A DNA stretch of 64,000 bases from an uncultured Chlorobiaceae bacterium (GTDB lineage Bacteria > Bacteroidota > Chlorobiia > Chlorobiales > Chlorobiaceae): NCBI GenBank assembly GCA_903994365.1, contig CAJEXL010000007.1, forward strand, positions 40,637 to 104,636, in the 5' to 3' direction. Under the pieces are notes generated by a model, which was not told the origin of the DNA, did no database searches, and saw only the letters and a list, made by a program, of their open reading frames with translations. Of this stretch, positions 1-9,960 are shown in pieces; position 1 is the first letter of the stretch, and every line of letters starts with the position of its first letter. The translations under genes and the position numbers were made by a program.

Positions 1-168
1 GACAAGTTTGTGGTGATGGCCCGTTTTGCAAACCAGAAGTTGCGACCAGTGATCAAGGCGGATGCCGATGCCAGCTTTGAAGCGGTGAACAAGGTTATCA
101 AAGTCTATAAAAAAGCAAACCTGCTCACCTTTAATCTCGTTACCGTTCTTGAGAAGGAGGTGCGCTGA
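1..168 (+). CDS. ExbD/TolR-family protein, C-terminal part (partial)
   Basis: This open frame enters from the window edge and encodes 55 residues ending in ...VTVLEKEVR. The pattern of a conserved Asp-Ala-rich stretch ([18 protein letters not shown]) followed by a short strand is that of the periplasmic domain of ExbD/TolR proton-channel subunits, which work with ExbB to energise TonB. Its TGA overlaps the ATG of the next exbD-like gene by one base, so the two are translationally coupled. The N-terminal membrane helix lies outside the window. Family assignment rests on this short tail and on the neighbours. Confidence 0.7.
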   Translation, partial: DKFVVMARFANQKLRPVIKADADASFEAVNKVIKVYKKANLLTFNLVTVLEKEVR

Positions 169-692
169 TGGGGATTGTTGATTCGCCAAGCAGACGGGGT
201 GGTAAAAAAAAGGGAAGAAAGCGATCGAAACGGATCGGTTTTCATCTCGACATGACGCCAATGGTCGATGTAGCGTTCCTTTTGCTGACCTTTTTTATGC
301 TGACCACCACCTTCTCAAAATCCAATACCATGGAGATCAATACTCCCCCGGAAAAAATGGAGGTGAAGGTTGTGGAGAGCAATGTTCTGACCTTGAGGAT
401 TGCGGATGACTCTATGGCCTATTGCTCTCTTGGAGGCGCAGCGCCAAGAAGAGTTCCCCTGTACGACTCTGGAGATACCCCTCAGTCGGCATTGAGCGGT
501 GAGCTTCGTCAGCTTTTAAAGCAGCAGGATGCTTCGAACAGGAAGCTGGTTATTGTTGTTAAAATCAGCGAAAAAGCCAGGTATCGTCATCTCGTTGATA
601 TTATTGATGAGCTGAACCTTATGAAGATTGAACGGTTCACTCTTGATGATTATACTGAGCAGGATGCACTCGAAATTAAAAGAGCTATTTAA
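168..692 (+). CDS. exbD: ExbD/TolR-family biopolymer transport protein
   Basis: A 174-residue inner-membrane protein. A basic cytoplasmic tail (about residues 1-25) precedes a single membrane helix with the family signature [18 protein letters not shown], whose Asp is the proton-relay residue of ExbD/TolR. A periplasmic domain follows. It is the second of two adjacent ExbD-like genes and overlaps the first by one base. The tonB-like gene follows 29 bases downstream, so the set looks like one operon for TonB-dependent outer-membrane transport. The periplasmic domain is longer than in classical ExbD (about 140 residues in total), as is common in Bacteroidetes/Chlorobi homologues. Confidence 0.9.
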   Translation: MGIVDSPSRRGGKKKGRKRSKRIGFHLDMTPMVDVAFLLLTFFMLTTTFSKSNTMEINTPPEKMEVKVVESNVLTLRIADDSMAYCSLGGAAPRRVPLYDSGDTPQSALSGELRQLLKQQDASNRKLVIVVKISEKARYRHLVDIIDELNLMKIERFTLDDYTEQDALEIKRAI

Positions 693-721
693 GGCTGGAA
701 TCAGCGAAGGAGTCTTTTCAG

Positions 722-1573
722 GTGTCGTCAAAACTGGAAGAACTACATAAGAGAGTAGTGAAGAAAAAATCCATATCATGGCCTTTGGGTGATGAGTTTC
801 TGGATACTGATCGTTTACGGCAATTGCCTTATGGTAATCTTGTCCTCCGCCGACAGGCGCATCTTTTTCTCACTTACGGCGTTATTACTGCTATTGTCTT
901 TCTTGGGCTTTTCTGGCTGGTTGCAGCCAACTGGAACTCGATAACGCTCTTGACAGGGCTGTTCAGGAAAGATGAGCCGAATATCGTCTGTTATGAAGTT
1001 GTGACCAATGTGACGCAGCTTCCACCGCCGCCACCACTTGATTTGCCAGAGCCAGTACCAGTAAAACCATCAGCTCCTTTATCTCCTTCAGCTCCTGCAG
1101 CCTCATCAGCGCCTGTTCCGGCAAGTGTTGGTAAAGTCAAACAGGTTACCCAGGAGGAGGCACCAGTTCAGCAGACGATTGCAACGCAGAAAGAGCTGCG
1201 GGAGGCAACACAGACTCAGGTTACCCAGACTCCTGCCGCAAATTCAGGAGGTGGAGTTGCTGGTTCTGGTGATGAGGTGCCAATGTTTGTGGCCTGTGAA
1301 AAAATGCCGGGCTTTCTTGAGCAGAAAAAACCGCTTTACCCTGAGATGGCAAGAATTGCCGGCATTACAGGCAAGGTATTTGTCAGCGTGCTCATTGGAG
1401 AAAATGGTCGTCCTATCAAGGCAAAGGTGATGAAACGGATTCCTGCCGATTGTGAAGTGTTTGATGCCGTTGCACTAAAGTCGGTGATGGAGTCACGATA
1501 CTACCCGGGGATTCAGAACGGCAGCCCCATCAAAGTGTGGTTTACCATCCCTATCCGGTTCCAGATCGATTAA
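722..1573 (+). CDS. tonB: TonB-family energy transducer
   Basis: A 283-residue protein with a GTG start preceded by AAGGAG at 707-712. A cytoplasmic stretch of about 45 residues leads to one membrane helix (about residues 48-68, LFLTYGVITAIVFLGLFWLV). A Pro/Ala/Ser-rich periplasmic spacer of about 110 residues follows. The C-terminal TonB domain (about 195-283) has the typical YPEMARIAGITGKV segment and ends in PIRFQID. It would couple the proton motive force, through the ExbD proteins encoded upstream, to outer-membrane receptors. The long cytoplasmic N-terminus is typical of this phylum. Its stop overlaps the stop of the convergent small gene at 1570. Confidence 0.9.
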   Translation: MSSKLEELHKRVVKKKSISWPLGDEFLDTDRLRQLPYGNLVLRRQAHLFLTYGVITAIVFLGLFWLVAANWNSITLLTGLFRKDEPNIVCYEVVTNVTQLPPPPPLDLPEPVPVKPSAPLSPSAPAASSAPVPASVGKVKQVTQEEAPVQQTIATQKELREATQTQVTQTPAANSGGGVAGSGDEVPMFVACEKMPGFLEQKKPLYPEMARIAGITGKVFVSVLIGENGRPIKAKVMKRIPADCEVFDAVALKSVMESRYYPGIQNGSPIKVWFTIPIRFQID

Positions 1574-1821
1574 CCCGGCTCTTGTTTCTCTCTCTTTGGC
1601 CGGTAGAGTACAGCGAAGACAATCCAGAGGTATGAGCCAATCAGAGTGACCGGGCTGACAAAAAGAGCAAAAACTCCGTTAACAGCTCGTTCGAGGTACA
1701 TGCCCCAGTAGCTTAGTGCGATAACAAGCACCCCCAGCGCAATCATGATATAATTGACTGGCTCGAGGGGCATTGCTTTTTCAGCAGTTTTTTTCGGCTG
1801 TTTCTTCGGTAAGGATTTCAT
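1570..1821 (-). CDS. small two-helix membrane protein, DUF3098-like
   Basis: Up to 83 residues with two hydrophobic helices ([19 protein letters not shown] and [19 protein letters not shown]) and basic ends. The pattern resembles the DUF3098 family of Bacteroidetes/Chlorobi; its function is unknown. The ATG at 1821 overlaps the end of argD by 41 bases. An ATG at 1773 lies 8 bases after the argD stop and would give a 67-residue protein that keeps both helices. Neither start has a convincing ribosome binding site. It is probably co-transcribed with argD and meets tonB tail to tail with a 4-base overlap. Confidence 0.65.
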   Translation of the reverse strand: MKSLPKKQPKKTAEKAMPLEPVNYIMIALGVLVIALSYWGMYLERAVNGVFALFVSPVTLIGSYLWIVFAVLYRPKREKQEPG

Positions 1822-2992
1822 CAAGTGTTGTGATACAGTGTTGAGCCTCTTCGCGGCTGATGGTCAGGGGAGGAAGAAGCCGGATAACGTTGACGCTGGT
1901 GGCGTTGACAAGGACATGCTTCTGCAGCGCCTTGCCCGCATAATATTTGGCCTCTTTGTCGACCGTAATGCCAATCATCAGGCCATATTGACGAATGTCG
2001 ACAATCTGTGGATGTTTTGCTGCCAGCTTCCGCATCTCGTCATAGATGTAGTTGCCAACTGTTTCAGCGTTTTCCATCAGGTTGTCTTCGTGGATGGCAT
2101 TGATCATGGCAAGACCTGCCGCACACGCCACAGGGTTGCCGCCAAAGGTGGTGCCATGGCTGCCATAGCTTAGAACGTCGGCCACTTTTTCACTGCCGAT
2201 AACGGCGGACAAGGGGAGACCGCCGCCAAGTGGTTTGGCAAGGCAGACCAGATCGGGCTCGGCATTCACCTGCGTATAGCTGAAAAATGTTCCGGTTCTT
2301 CCGCAACCAGCCTGAATGTCATCAGCAACAATCAGAAAGTTGTATTGCTCACGAAGCTCTTTTAACCGGTCAATAAATGGTTGTGAAATCCGGTGAATGC
2401 CACCCTCTCCCTGTACCACTTCAATAAATACAGCGGCAGTGTTGTCGGAAACCTTCTCTTCAAGATCGCAGATATGATTGAAGTTTATCATACCGGTTCC
2501 CGCCAGGAGCGGCTCAAAGCCGTTAACATATTGTGGTTTTGCCGTCAGCGACATGGCTCCATAAGTGCGGCCATGAAAGCAGTTGCTCAGCGAGAGCACC
2601 TCTTTTTTCTCGGGATTGCCAAACCGGCCAGCCCATTTTCTTGACATTTTGATGGCGGCTTCTATGGCTTCCGTGCCGCTGTTGGCAAAGAAGACTTTGG
2701 AGAGTCCGGAGAGCGTAAGCAGCTTTTCAGCCAGCTCAAACTGCGGTCGCATCATGAAGAGGTTGGATGCGTGGATCAGTTTTGTCGCCTGTGCGCTTAT
2801 GGCAGTGGCAAGCCGCTTGTCGCCATAGCCGAGCGCATTGACGCCAATGCCCGCAATCATGTCGAGATATCGGGTGCCGTCATCACTGACGAGCCAGACC
2901 CCTTCGCCATGCGTAATGGCAAGAGGAAGCCGTGCATAATTATGAAAAAAAAGTTGCTGTTCACTCTCCATGGTGACGGGTAGTGGTGTCAT
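1781..2992 (-). CDS. argD: acetylornithine/N-succinyldiaminopimelate-type aminotransferase
   Basis: A 403-residue class III PLP-dependent aminotransferase. Visible landmarks are [11 protein letters not shown] (phosphate binding), the aromatic-His motif NCFHGRT, the PLP-ring Asp at D224, and the Schiff-base lysine K253 in [10 protein letters not shown]. Length and motifs fit ArgD, which transaminates N-acetylglutamate semialdehyde to acetylornithine. It may also serve lysine/diaminopimelate synthesis. The usual DE(V/I)Q after the PLP Asp reads DDIQ here, a mild change. It lies 30 bases after a small membrane gene in a run of minus-strand genes. Substrate choice within the subgroup cannot be decided from sequence alone. 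Confidence 0.85.
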   Translation of the reverse strand: MTPLPVTMESEQQLFFHNYARLPLAITHGEGVWLVSDDGTRYLDMIAGIGVNALGYGDKRLATAISAQATKLIHASNLFMMRPQFELAEKLLTLSGLSKVFFANSGTEAIEAAIKMSRKWAGRFGNPEKKEVLSLSNCFHGRTYGAMSLTAKPQYVNGFEPLLAGTGMINFNHICDLEEKVSDNTAAVFIEVVQGEGGIHRISQPFIDRLKELREQYNFLIVADDIQAGCGRTGTFFSYTQVNAEPDLVCLAKPLGGGLPLSAVIGSEKVADVLSYGSHGTTFGGNPVACAAGLAMINAIHEDNLMENAETVGNYIYDEMRKLAAKHPQIVDIRQYGLMIGITVDKEAKYYAGKALQKHVLVNATSVNVIRLLPPLTISREEAQHCITTLDEILTEETAEKNC

Positions 2993-3022
2993 GGTATGCT
3001 CTAACCGTTAAATATTATTGAG

Positions 3023-3232
3023 TTATAATGATTGCGACTCTCGCAGCGCCATTGAGAAGCGAACAACCCGCCATATCCCGTAGGCGCCAGTCAGCATGGC
3101 ATACTGCCTGATATCATCTCTTGCTGCGGCCGGGGCCGTATCAGGGGAAAAAAGAAGATACAGCGCAATGCCGACAAACATCAGGCCGGGTAACAAGCCG
3201 GTAAGCAGTGATGCGGAGCTTCTTTTTAACAT
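3023..3232 (-). CDS. small hypothetical membrane protein
   Basis: A 69-residue protein with one clear membrane helix (about residues 10-30, LTGLLPGLMFVGIALYLLF) and possibly a second weaker one around YAMLTGAYGIWRVV. Its start overlaps the end of the NADH dehydrogenase gene by 7 bases, so the two are probably translated together. I do not recognise the family. Tight coupling suggests a link to the dehydrogenase, but nothing in the sequence proves it. Confidence 0.6.
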   Translation of the reverse strand: MLKRSSASLLTGLLPGLMFVGIALYLLFSPDTAPAAARDDIRQYAMLTGAYGIWRVVRFSMALRESQSL

Positions 3233-4497
3233 TTTTTATCGGAATAAAATCTCCACTCCCGGTTGACAATCAGTCTCGCCCCATAACTGAAGGTGAAATA
3301 TGACCATCCCCATTGCATCAGCACAAAAACCCGATGACGGAAGCTTGTCAGAAAATAGATATGTACCAGCAACCAGGTAAACCAGGCAAAAATACCGTCA
3401 AATTTTATGTTGCCAAACTCAACGATTGCCTTGTTTTTGCCGATGGTGGCCATCTGGCCTTTATCCCGATACCTGAACACTTTTCTTGCTTTCGATTTGA
3501 GATCGAGCAGAATATTTTTTCCAATGGCTCTTCCCTGCTGCAACGCTACGGGAGCAAGCCCCGGCAAAGGCTTGCCGTTTTTCGACACAAAGTGAGCAAG
3601 GTCTCCGCCTGTAAATATCTCAGGATGACCAGGAATGCTGAGATCTTCGCTGACAATGATTCGTCCGATTTGGTCAGTCTCCACGCCATCCATGTCTTTA
3701 CCAATTCCGACGGCGGTAATACCGGCTGCCCACAGTACTGTTGCCGCCTCAATGCGCTCATTGCCTATTTGTACCCCGTCGGCATCAACGTTGCTGACCA
3801 TGCTGCTTGTCCAGACCTGTACACCAAGCTTTTCAAGTGATCGTGTAGCCTTGCTTGCAAGATCTGGAGAAAAAGAGCCGAGGATGCGTGGAGCAGCTTC
3901 AACGATAAAGATGCGGGTCAGTTTTGGGTCAATATGCCGGTAAAATTTTGAGAGTGTATAGCGACTCATCTCTCCAATTGATCCGGCCAGTTCCACACCG
4001 GTCGGGCCACCACCGACAATGACAAAGGTGAGCAGTTTTTTCCGCTCAACAAAATCTGTTGTTCGCTCAGCCCGCTCATAGGCCTCCATCACCCGACGGC
4101 GAATCTCTTTTGCCTGGGCAAGGGTTTTAAGGCCGGGAGCAAACTCCTCCCATTCATTGTGACCAAAATAGTGATGCTGAACGCCGCAAGCCAGAATAAG
4201 GTAGTCGTAGGGTATGGTGTCGAAATCAGTGATAACTGTTTTATTCTCAACATCAACTCGCTCAACCACCCCCTTGAAGACCGTGATATTGCTATAGTTT
4301 GCCAGCATATTCCGCAGAGGAGCCGCAATATCGCCTTCACCAAGCGCAGCCATCGCAACCTGATAGAGCAGTGGCTGAAAGAGGTGGTAGTTCTTCCTGT
4401 CAATGAGAGTAATCTCAATATCTGGTTTGTTGCCAAGAACTCTGGCGGCATTAAGCCCTGCAAATCCACCGCCAACAATTACAACCCTCTTTTTCAT
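3226..4497 (-). CDS. ndh: type II NADH dehydrogenase (NDH-2 like)
   Basis: A 423-residue FAD-dependent oxidoreductase. The N-terminal dinucleotide fold has GGGFAGLNAA at residues 9-18. A second nucleotide fold for NAD(P)H has VIVGGGPTGVELAG. The FAD-closing motif is FTGGDLAHF. A C-terminal hydrophobic/amphipathic stretch (GIFAWFTWLLVHIYFLTSF) is the membrane anchor typical of NDH-2. These enzymes pass electrons from NADH to quinone without pumping protons. In a green sulfur bacterium the acceptor would be menaquinone or chlorobiumquinone (inference). A small membrane gene overlaps its 3' end. Confidence 0.85.
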   Translation of the reverse strand: MKKRVVIVGGGFAGLNAARVLGNKPDIEITLIDRKNYHLFQPLLYQVAMAALGEGDIAAPLRNMLANYSNITVFKGVVERVDVENKTVITDFDTIPYDYLILACGVQHHYFGHNEWEEFAPGLKTLAQAKEIRRRVMEAYERAERTTDFVERKKLLTFVIVGGGPTGVELAGSIGEMSRYTLSKFYRHIDPKLTRIFIVEAAPRILGSFSPDLASKATRSLEKLGVQVWTSSMVSNVDADGVQIGNERIEAATVLWAAGITAVGIGKDMDGVETDQIGRIIVSEDLSIPGHPEIFTGGDLAHFVSKNGKPLPGLAPVALQQGRAIGKNILLDLKSKARKVFRYRDKGQMATIGKNKAIVEFGNIKFDGIFAWFTWLLVHIYFLTSFRHRVFVLMQWGWSYFTFSYGARLIVNREWRFYSDKKC

Positions 4498-4619
4498 CTT
4501 TAGTGCTACCTTTTGTTAAGATACAACTTGAAATATTTTTACGCCGATTCAGGCATTATGTGGACTAAAGTATAAAAAAGAGGGAATTCTCCGAACCTTT
4601 CCATGATTTAGTGTTCAAA

Positions 4620-5120
4620 TCAGGTGAGATGCTCAATGGTTGCCGCGTGTTTTGGAAACTTGTTCAGCAACTCATTTTTGTTGGCAAAAGCAAAGTCCCT
4701 GAAATCAAAGCCAGGCGCTACGACGCAGCTCACGAGGGTATAGCTCTCGGGCTTCGGCTCTTCGCAACAGGCACCGAACCAGCTTTCAGCGGGGGCGGTT
4801 TCCTGGAGCACCTGCCCTTTATGCGGCTCTATTCCGAGGGTAAAACTGGAAGGCTCGCCAGTTTCTGGAAAAACATGTACCGTCAGAGGAGTGCCTGCAT
4901 GGTAAAGCCAGAGTTCATCTGAATGAATCCTGTGCAGTTTTGAACAGTCATTGCCTCTGAGCAGGTAGTAGATTGAGGTTGCCCAGGAGCGAGCCCCTTT
5001 GAAATTGCTGTTCTCATCAAAGGGGTACGACCCGACACTCCGCCAAATTTCACGGTAAAAGCCGCCTTCAGGATGCGGCACAAGCCGGAGACTCTCTATC
5101 CAGAATTCAGCTTTTTGCAT
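4620..5120 (-). CDS. cupin-fold protein, DUF985/Cupin_5 family
   Basis: A 166-residue protein. The longest open frame begins at 5258, but the family similarity begins at [11 protein letters not shown], whose ATG at 5120-5118 overlaps the purE stop by 14 bases; that is the start used here. Family hallmarks are [12 protein letters not shown], the long middle strand pair with [22 protein letters not shown] and the C-terminal [15 protein letters not shown]985 proteins are small cupins of uncertain function, a few of which bind sugar-like ligands. Coupling to purE suggests co-expression but not a shared pathway. Confidence 0.85.
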   Translation of the reverse strand: MQKAEFWIESLRLVPHPEGGFYREIWRSVGSYPFDENSNFKGARSWATSIYYLLRGNDCSKLHRIHSDELWLYHAGTPLTVHVFPETGEPSSFTLGIEPHKGQVLQETAPAESWFGACCEEPKPESYTLVSCVVAPGFDFRDFAFANKNELLNKFPKHAATIEHLT

Positions 5121-5631
5121 GGAGCTTTTCACGGATTCTTCCGGTTTTCTGGCGGGACGCTTCGGCAAGTTTTTGGCGGAATTCAAGCAGGGCCGCCATG
5201 AGCGCTTCATCCGAAAGAGCAAGAATCTGCACCGCAAGCAGTGCGGCGTTGCGGGCATTGTCGATTCCGACGGTGGCTACCGGAATACCCGCAGGCATCT
5301 GCACGATAGAGTAGAGCGAGTCCTGCCCGTTGAGTTTTTTGCTGAAAATCGGCACTCCGATAACCGGCAGTACTGTCATGGCAGCCGTTACGCCGGGAAG
5401 GTGTGCAGCTCCGCCAGCTCCGGCAATAATTACCTTCAGGCCGCGTTCAATGGCCGAAGAGGCATACTGTTCAAGGTCTTGCGGAGTGCGGTGTGCTGAA
5501 ATAACTGATATTTCAGAGACGAGGTTAAATTCATCAAGGAGTTCTGATGCCTCTTTCATGATGTCAAAATCAGAGTCAGAACCCATCAGGATGCCGACTA
5601 CCGGTCTGTTATTATCTTTTTTCTGCTTCAT
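5107..5631 (-). CDS. purE: N5-carboxyaminoimidazole ribonucleotide mutase
   Basis: A 174-residue class I PurE. It has [13 protein letters not shown] near the N-terminus, SAHRTP in the active site, [11 protein letters not shown] and the loop [22 protein letters not shown]. It converts N5-CAIR to CAIR in de novo purine synthesis. No purK lies next to it. The downstream DUF985 gene overlaps its stop. Other purine genes in the window are purN (22.0 kb) and purH (24.4 kb). Confidence 0.95.
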   Translation of the reverse strand: MKQKKDNNRPVVGILMGSDSDFDIMKEASELLDEFNLVSEISVISAHRTPQDLEQYASSAIERGLKVIIAGAGGAAHLPGVTAAMTVLPVIGVPIFSKKLNGQDSLYSIVQMPAGIPVATVGIDNARNAALLAVQILALSDEALMAALLEFRQKLAEASRQKTGRIREKLHAKS

Positions 5632-5812
5632 ATAAGGGCACTTTCTGATTAATTGTTTGTGAACGGCTTGAAAATTAATAGCACAGGGCGTGACACTCTG
5701 GAAACAATGAGTTAACGCAGGGTGTTGGCTAATGATTTATGAAATTCCCGAGTTTTATGTATTTTTACGAGAACCAATTTAAACAAATAATCCTTGCAGA
5801 GGAAAGATAACA

Positions 5813-7231
5813 ATGGCAACCAATCTCGCAGTAAAATACAGCAATCCCGGTCCCCGTTATACCAGTTATCCGACTATTCCCTCATGGAGCACCGATGGTG
5901 TTACCCAGGAGCAGTGGAAAGAGGCAATGGTCAAAGGTTTCAACGACAGTAACGAGACCACCGGAATCAGCCTGTACATTCATATTCCCTACTGTGAGAA
6001 CCATTGTTATTTTTGTGGCTGTAATGCTCACCGCACTCAGGATCACTCCTACGAAACACCCTATATTGAAGCGTTGCTCAAAGAGTGGCAGATGTACACC
6101 GATGTTTTTCCCGGCAGGCTCAATGTGAAGGAGCTGCATATCGGAGGTGGAACACCAACTTTTTTCAGCCCTGAAAACCTGATTCGCCTTATTGATGGTA
6201 TTTGCAAAAATGTCAACAAGATGGACAATTATATGTTCAGCTTTGAGACCAATCCCAAGTCAACATCAAAGGAGCACCTTGAAGCGCTCTACAGTGTCGG
6301 TTTCCGCCGCATGAGTTTTGGTATTCAGGATTTTGATCCGGTTGTACAGCAGGAGATCAACCGTCTTCAGTCTTTTGAGCTGGTCAAGGAGAAGATCGAT
6401 CTTGCCCGTGAAATCGGCTTTACCTCAATCAATTTTGACCTTGTCTATGGTTTGCCAAAGCAGACGATGGCCACCATTACCGATACCATTCAAAAGGTTA
6501 TGGTGTTGAAGCCTGATCGTCTCGCCTTTTATGCTTATGGCCATAACCCGCACATGTACGAAGGGCAGAGAAAGTTCAAGGAGGAGGATCTGCCGGTTGG
6601 CGATGCCAAACAGGAGCTTTACGATAAAGGCAGCGCCATGCTTGAATCCATCGGTTACCATGAGATTGGTATGGACCATTTTGCCATAGAAGGAGACGCT
6701 CTCTATATTGCGGCGAAAAACGGGACATTGCATCGTAACTTCATGGGTTATACGGAAAACACTACACAGATGATGCTGGCGCTTGGCGCATCCTCCATAA
6801 GCGATACCTGGTATGCTTTTGCCCAGAACGAACGTGACGATATTGACTATGTAAGGGTGGTTAATGAAGGTCGCTTCCCTTTGCATCGCGGCCATCTTCT
6901 CACTGACGAGGATCTTGTGCTTCGTCGTCACATTCTCAACCTGATGTGCAAACAGGAGACCTCATGGGCAGATCCCAAGCTCTATACTGAAGAGCTTGAT
7001 ATCGCACTCTACCGTCTGGAAGATATGGAGAATGATGGACTGGTTGTTCTTGGCGACAAAAGTGTTCGTGTTACCGAGGTAGGTATTCCGTTCCTGAGAA
7101 ATATCTGTATGGCCTTCGATGCAAGGCTCTGGAGTTCCGACAGCCTCTCGAAGGCCTACAATGTGTCGCGTGATATTCAGAAGACCTATATTGAAAAAGC
7201 CCGCCTCGCAAAGGCGCAATCGAGCATCTGA
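5813..7231 (+). CDS. hemN: oxygen-independent coproporphyrinogen III oxidase
   Basis: A 472-residue radical SAM enzyme. The iron-sulfur motif of the HemN family, CX3CX2CXC, is at C61, C65, C68 and C70 ([11 protein letters not shown]). It is followed by the SAM-binding stretch [11 protein letters not shown] and the HemN C-terminal domain. It decarboxylates coproporphyrinogen III to protoporphyrinogen IX under anoxia, feeding haem and bacteriochlorophyll synthesis in an anaerobic phototroph. AGAGGAAAGA sits just upstream of the ATG. A clear hairpin terminator follows at 7251-7281. Confidence 0.95.
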   Translation: MATNLAVKYSNPGPRYTSYPTIPSWSTDGVTQEQWKEAMVKGFNDSNETTGISLYIHIPYCENHCYFCGCNAHRTQDHSYETPYIEALLKEWQMYTDVFPGRLNVKELHIGGGTPTFFSPENLIRLIDGICKNVNKMDNYMFSFETNPKSTSKEHLEALYSVGFRRMSFGIQDFDPVVQQEINRLQSFELVKEKIDLAREIGFTSINFDLVYGLPKQTMATITDTIQKVMVLKPDRLAFYAYGHNPHMYEGQRKFKEEDLPVGDAKQELYDKGSAMLESIGYHEIGMDHFAIEGDALYIAAKNGTLHRNFMGYTENTTQMMLALGASSISDTWYAFAQNERDDIDYVRVVNEGRFPLHRGHLLTDEDLVLRRHILNLMCKQETSWADPKLYTEELDIALYRLEDMENDGLVVLGDKSVRVTEVGIPFLRNICMAFDARLWSSDSLSKAYNVSRDIQKTYIEKARLAKAQSSI

Positions 7232-7250
7232 CAGGGACTTTTCAACGTAT

Positions 7251-7281
7251 AAAGGGTGATCTGTTGGCCGCCCTTTTTTTA
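7251..7281 (+). terminator. intrinsic terminator after hemN
   Basis: AAAGGGTG (7251-7258) pairs with CGCCCTTT (7269-7276) around a 10-base loop, with one G-T pair, and runs into a T tract (7274-7280). It lies 19 bases after the hemN stop, and the next gene starts within a few bases of its end. Confidence 0.75.
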
Positions 7282-7291
7282 TGTCCACTCT

Positions 7292-8425
7292 ATGACAAAA
7301 AAGATAAAAATAGGCTTTATCGGCAGTGGCTGGGCAAAGGTGGCACAGGCGCCAGCCTTTTCACTGATGGAAAATGTTGAACTTTCAGCCGTTGCAAGTC
7401 CCACTGAGCTGCACCGTCAGAAGTTTATGAAGATGTTTGATATCAGCCAGGGTTTTGCCGACTGGCGCGACCTCTTGCAGTGCGACCTCGACCTTGTTTG
7501 TGTCACCACACCGACGTATCTGCATACGGAGATGGTGAATGCCGTTCTTGAAAGCGGCAAAAGCGTGCTTTGTGAAAAGCCCTTTGCGCTCAATGTCGCG
7601 GATGCAACCTCTATGGTTAATGTTGCCTCCACGGCTCCGGGTTTTGCCCTTATTGACCATCAGCTTCGGTTTCATCCTGGAGTACGCTGCATGAAACAGA
7701 TGATAGATGGCGGTGAGATAGGCAAAGTGTATGAAGTGCGTGCGGTGGTCAATCTTGCCAGCCGCAACAGGCCTGATATGCCCTGGTCATGGTGGTGCGA
7801 TGCTGAAAAAGGTGGTGGGGCCCTTGGAGCAATTGGCTCTCATCTGGTTGATATGAATCGTTTTCTGGTTGGAGAGATTTCGGAGGTTTCGTGCAACCTC
7901 GGAATCAGTATTCCCCTGCGCCCAGATGCATCAGGGCAGCCTCGTACCGTTACTGCGGATGACCATTTCGCCATGATGATGAAGTTTGGCCCCTCATCCG
8001 TCGCCCTTGGCAGCTCCTCTTTGATGCATGTTACTACGGTTGGTGCCTACACCTGGTTTTCCTATGAGGTGGTAGGCAGCCTCAAAACCATAAGGCTTGA
8101 TGGCGCAGGAAGGCTTTGGGAAGTTGATAACGACAATGCCAAGGGGGGACGCAGCCTCATTGATGCTCCTCGCTGGAAGCTGATTGAGCCGATGCTTGCA
8201 TGGGACGAACTGGTTTTGCAGGAAAAAATCAGACAGTCATCACTTGCCGTGCATGGCATTTTTGCCGTTGGCTTCGCCTTTCTTGCTCACCGGATAGTCA
8301 AAGCCCTCAAAAACAAAGAGAGAACCCTGCATGATGCAGCAGGTTTTCCCGACGGCCTCATGATCCAGAAAGTCTTGCAGGCGGGCAGCAAATCGCACAA
8401 ACTTCACCGCTGGGTTAAAATTTAA
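7292..8425 (+). CDS. Gfo/Idh/MocA-family oxidoreductase
   Basis: A 377-residue NAD(P)-dependent oxidoreductase. The frame is open from 7256, but [13 protein letters not shown] at 7292 is the natural start because the dinucleotide fold (GFIGSGWAK) begins there. The family motif CEKPFALN follows at about residues 86-93. The C-terminal alpha/beta domain includes a [14 protein letters not shown] segment that carries the usual catalytic His. Such enzymes act on sugars, inositol or related polyols, and the substrate cannot be read from sequence. It follows hemN but a terminator separates them. Confidence 0.8.
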   Translation: MTKKIKIGFIGSGWAKVAQAPAFSLMENVELSAVASPTELHRQKFMKMFDISQGFADWRDLLQCDLDLVCVTTPTYLHTEMVNAVLESGKSVLCEKPFALNVADATSMVNVASTAPGFALIDHQLRFHPGVRCMKQMIDGGEIGKVYEVRAVVNLASRNRPDMPWSWWCDAEKGGGALGAIGSHLVDMNRFLVGEISEVSCNLGISIPLRPDASGQPRTVTADDHFAMMMKFGPSSVALGSSSLMHVTTVGAYTWFSYEVVGSLKTIRLDGAGRLWEVDNDNAKGGRSLIDAPRWKLIEPMLAWDELVLQEKIRQSSLAVHGIFAVGFAFLAHRIVKALKNKERTLHDAAGFPDGLMIQKVLQAGSKSHKLHRWVKI

Positions 8426-8431
8426 TGGCCG

Positions 8432-8767
8432 ATGTCCATCTCATGGATTTATCTGATTATTGCCGGTTGTCTGGAGTGCTGTTGGGCGGTAGGCATAAAA
8501 TACACCGAAGGCTTTACCCGTCCCATGCCTTCGATGTTGACGGCTGCTGCTATGGCCGCCAGCTTCTGGCTTCTCTCTCTAGCAATGAAAACCATACCGG
8601 TTGGTACAGCTTATGCCGTCTGGACAGGTATTGGCGCCACTGGTGTAGCCATCTTTGGCATAATTTTGTTTGATGAACCACGTGATCTTGCTCGGATTCT
8701 CTGTCTTTTGCTGATTCTGGCGGGGGTTATTGGTCTCAAGCTCTTCTCCGGGGGGAGTCAGCCGTAA
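8432..8767 (+). CDS. gdx: SMR-family exporter, SugE/Gdx guanidinium type
   Basis: A 111-residue protein with four membrane helices. The N-terminus [22 protein letters not shown] carries the membrane-embedded Glu shared by all small multidrug resistance proteins. The KYTEGFTR stretch is typical of the SugE/Gdx branch, whose characterised members export guanidinium in exchange for protons. [15 protein letters not shown] in helix 3 is also conserved. The ATG lies 6 bases after the stop of the preceding oxidoreductase, so they may be co-transcribed. No guanidine riboswitch was recognised upstream. Confidence 0.8.
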   Translation: MSISWIYLIIAGCLECCWAVGIKYTEGFTRPMPSMLTAAAMAASFWLLSLAMKTIPVGTAYAVWTGIGATGVAIFGIILFDEPRDLARILCLLLILAGVIGLKLFSGGSQP

Positions 8768-8804
8768 GCATGGTTGCTCCCCTGACCTGGTTTTCGTGAT
8801 TCAT

Positions 8805-9353
8805 TCACGGCTTTGCGGGACGTTGCAGTGTCTGCAAAATAATCTTTTCGAATTCATCCCCGCTTTGGGCACCGTGCACCACCGAGAGAAGCTTTCCATT
8901 TCGACCTACAGCAAAAAGCAGCGGAACCGAAGAGACTCCGCCTGAGACGTGAGGGCTGAAACTCTCGATAATTTTCTTGTCTGCCATGATTATCGGATAA
9001 TTGATGCTGTGTTCCCAGATAAAATCAGGCATGGATTTTTCATTATCCTTATATGCCATACCGATAAAGGTAAATCCCATCTTCTCATACTGCTTCTGCA
9101 GGGCAACCATTTCAGGAATCTCCTTGCGGCAGAAAGGACACCAGGTTCCAAAAAAATTAACGATATAGCCCTTCCCCGCAAGTTTTTTGCTGGAGAGTTG
9201 AGCGCCCTGTATGGTCAGGGCAGAAAACTTCGGTGCGGCCACACTGTTAACCGCTGTGATTTCAGCCGGTTTTGCCGCAACGTGGACAGGAGTTGCTGCA
9301 AAGAGTGTTGCTATCGAAGCTGTTGTAAAAAATGCTCGCAGTATGGTGTTCAT
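8805..9353 (-). CDS. soxW: periplasmic TlpA/SoxW-like thioredoxin
   Basis: A 182-residue protein with an N-terminal signal peptide (hydrophobic stretch FFTTASIATLFAATPVHVAA). Its thioredoxin fold has the redox pair W71-CPFC-75 and the cis-Pro loop SVPLLFAV. It lies 52 bases after a soxB remnant on the same strand. In characterised Chlorobium sox operons a thioredoxin (SoxW) follows soxB, so position and fold both point to SoxW. It is the only gene of this locus that still looks complete. It could now serve general periplasmic disulfide reduction. Confidence 0.8.
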   Translation of the reverse strand: MNTILRAFFTTASIATLFAATPVHVAAKPAEITAVNSVAAPKFSALTIQGAQLSSKKLAGKGYIVNFFGTWCPFCRKEIPEMVALQKQYEKMGFTFIGMAYKDNEKSMPDFIWEHSINYPIIMADKKIIESFSPHVSGGVSSVPLLFAVGRNGKLLSVVHGAQSGDEFEKIILQTLQRPAKP

Positions 9354-9405
9354 CGTGCAAATGCGTTATAAATTCATGTAAAAAGGGCATCGAATAATGT
9401 GGCTC

Positions 9406-9960
9406 TCAAGAAAAATCGAGACCTGGATTAGTTGTTCCATTTTTCATAACCGGTACGTTGAGTTTTTTTATCTCAACAGTTTTAATCTCCTGGAGGTGTG
9501 CCGCGACTGTATCCCAGATCGGTTCACCGGTCGATTGTGCTCCAACCGTAGCCCATCCAGCGACGCGATACTTTTTCGAGGCATCGACAAGTTCGCCATT
9601 TTCAAGCCGCATTTCATCAATGCGTTGCCCCATAGCCGCTGCCGGATCAATTTGGTACGACATACCGCCCACACGCACCATGTCACCACCCTGCTGATAG
9701 TAAGGGTCGGGATTGAAGAGATTATCGGCTACATCTTCAAGAATGTTTTTGATCTCCATACCGCTCATATCCCTTTTATATGTTTCAGGATAGGTCATAC
9801 AGGTCTGCTCAAGTACATGCTCCATGGTAATGGCCTCTCCAGGAAGAACAGTGCTTCCCCATCGGAAGCCAGGGGAGAGCGAAATCTGTGCATTATTGCG
9901 CACCCGCAGGGCATCGCAGATCACCTGATCAAACGGTCCATCAAAACCCTTGAATCGCAT
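9406..9960 (-). pseudogene. soxB: soxB, C-terminal fragment only
   Basis: The 184 codons match the C-terminal third of the thiosulfohydrolase SoxB: QVICDALRVRNNAQISLSPGFRWG, then DMSGMEIKNILEDVADNLFN, NPDPYYQQGGDMVRVGGM and the final VGAQSTGEPIWD segment. The dinuclear-Mn metallophosphatase domain that should precede it (about 350-400 residues) is absent. In this frame a TAG lies just upstream of the first ATG, inside sequence belonging to soxF. The fragment is therefore a remnant and cannot hydrolyse sulfate from SoxYZ. The ATG at 9960 is fortuitous. SoxB identity is confident from the conserved motifs. Confidence 0.85.

Noticed and set aside
5121..5258. N-terminal extension of the DUF985 gene inside purE
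   Set aside because: The family begins exactly at the ATG at 5120, and the extension is just another frame of purE.
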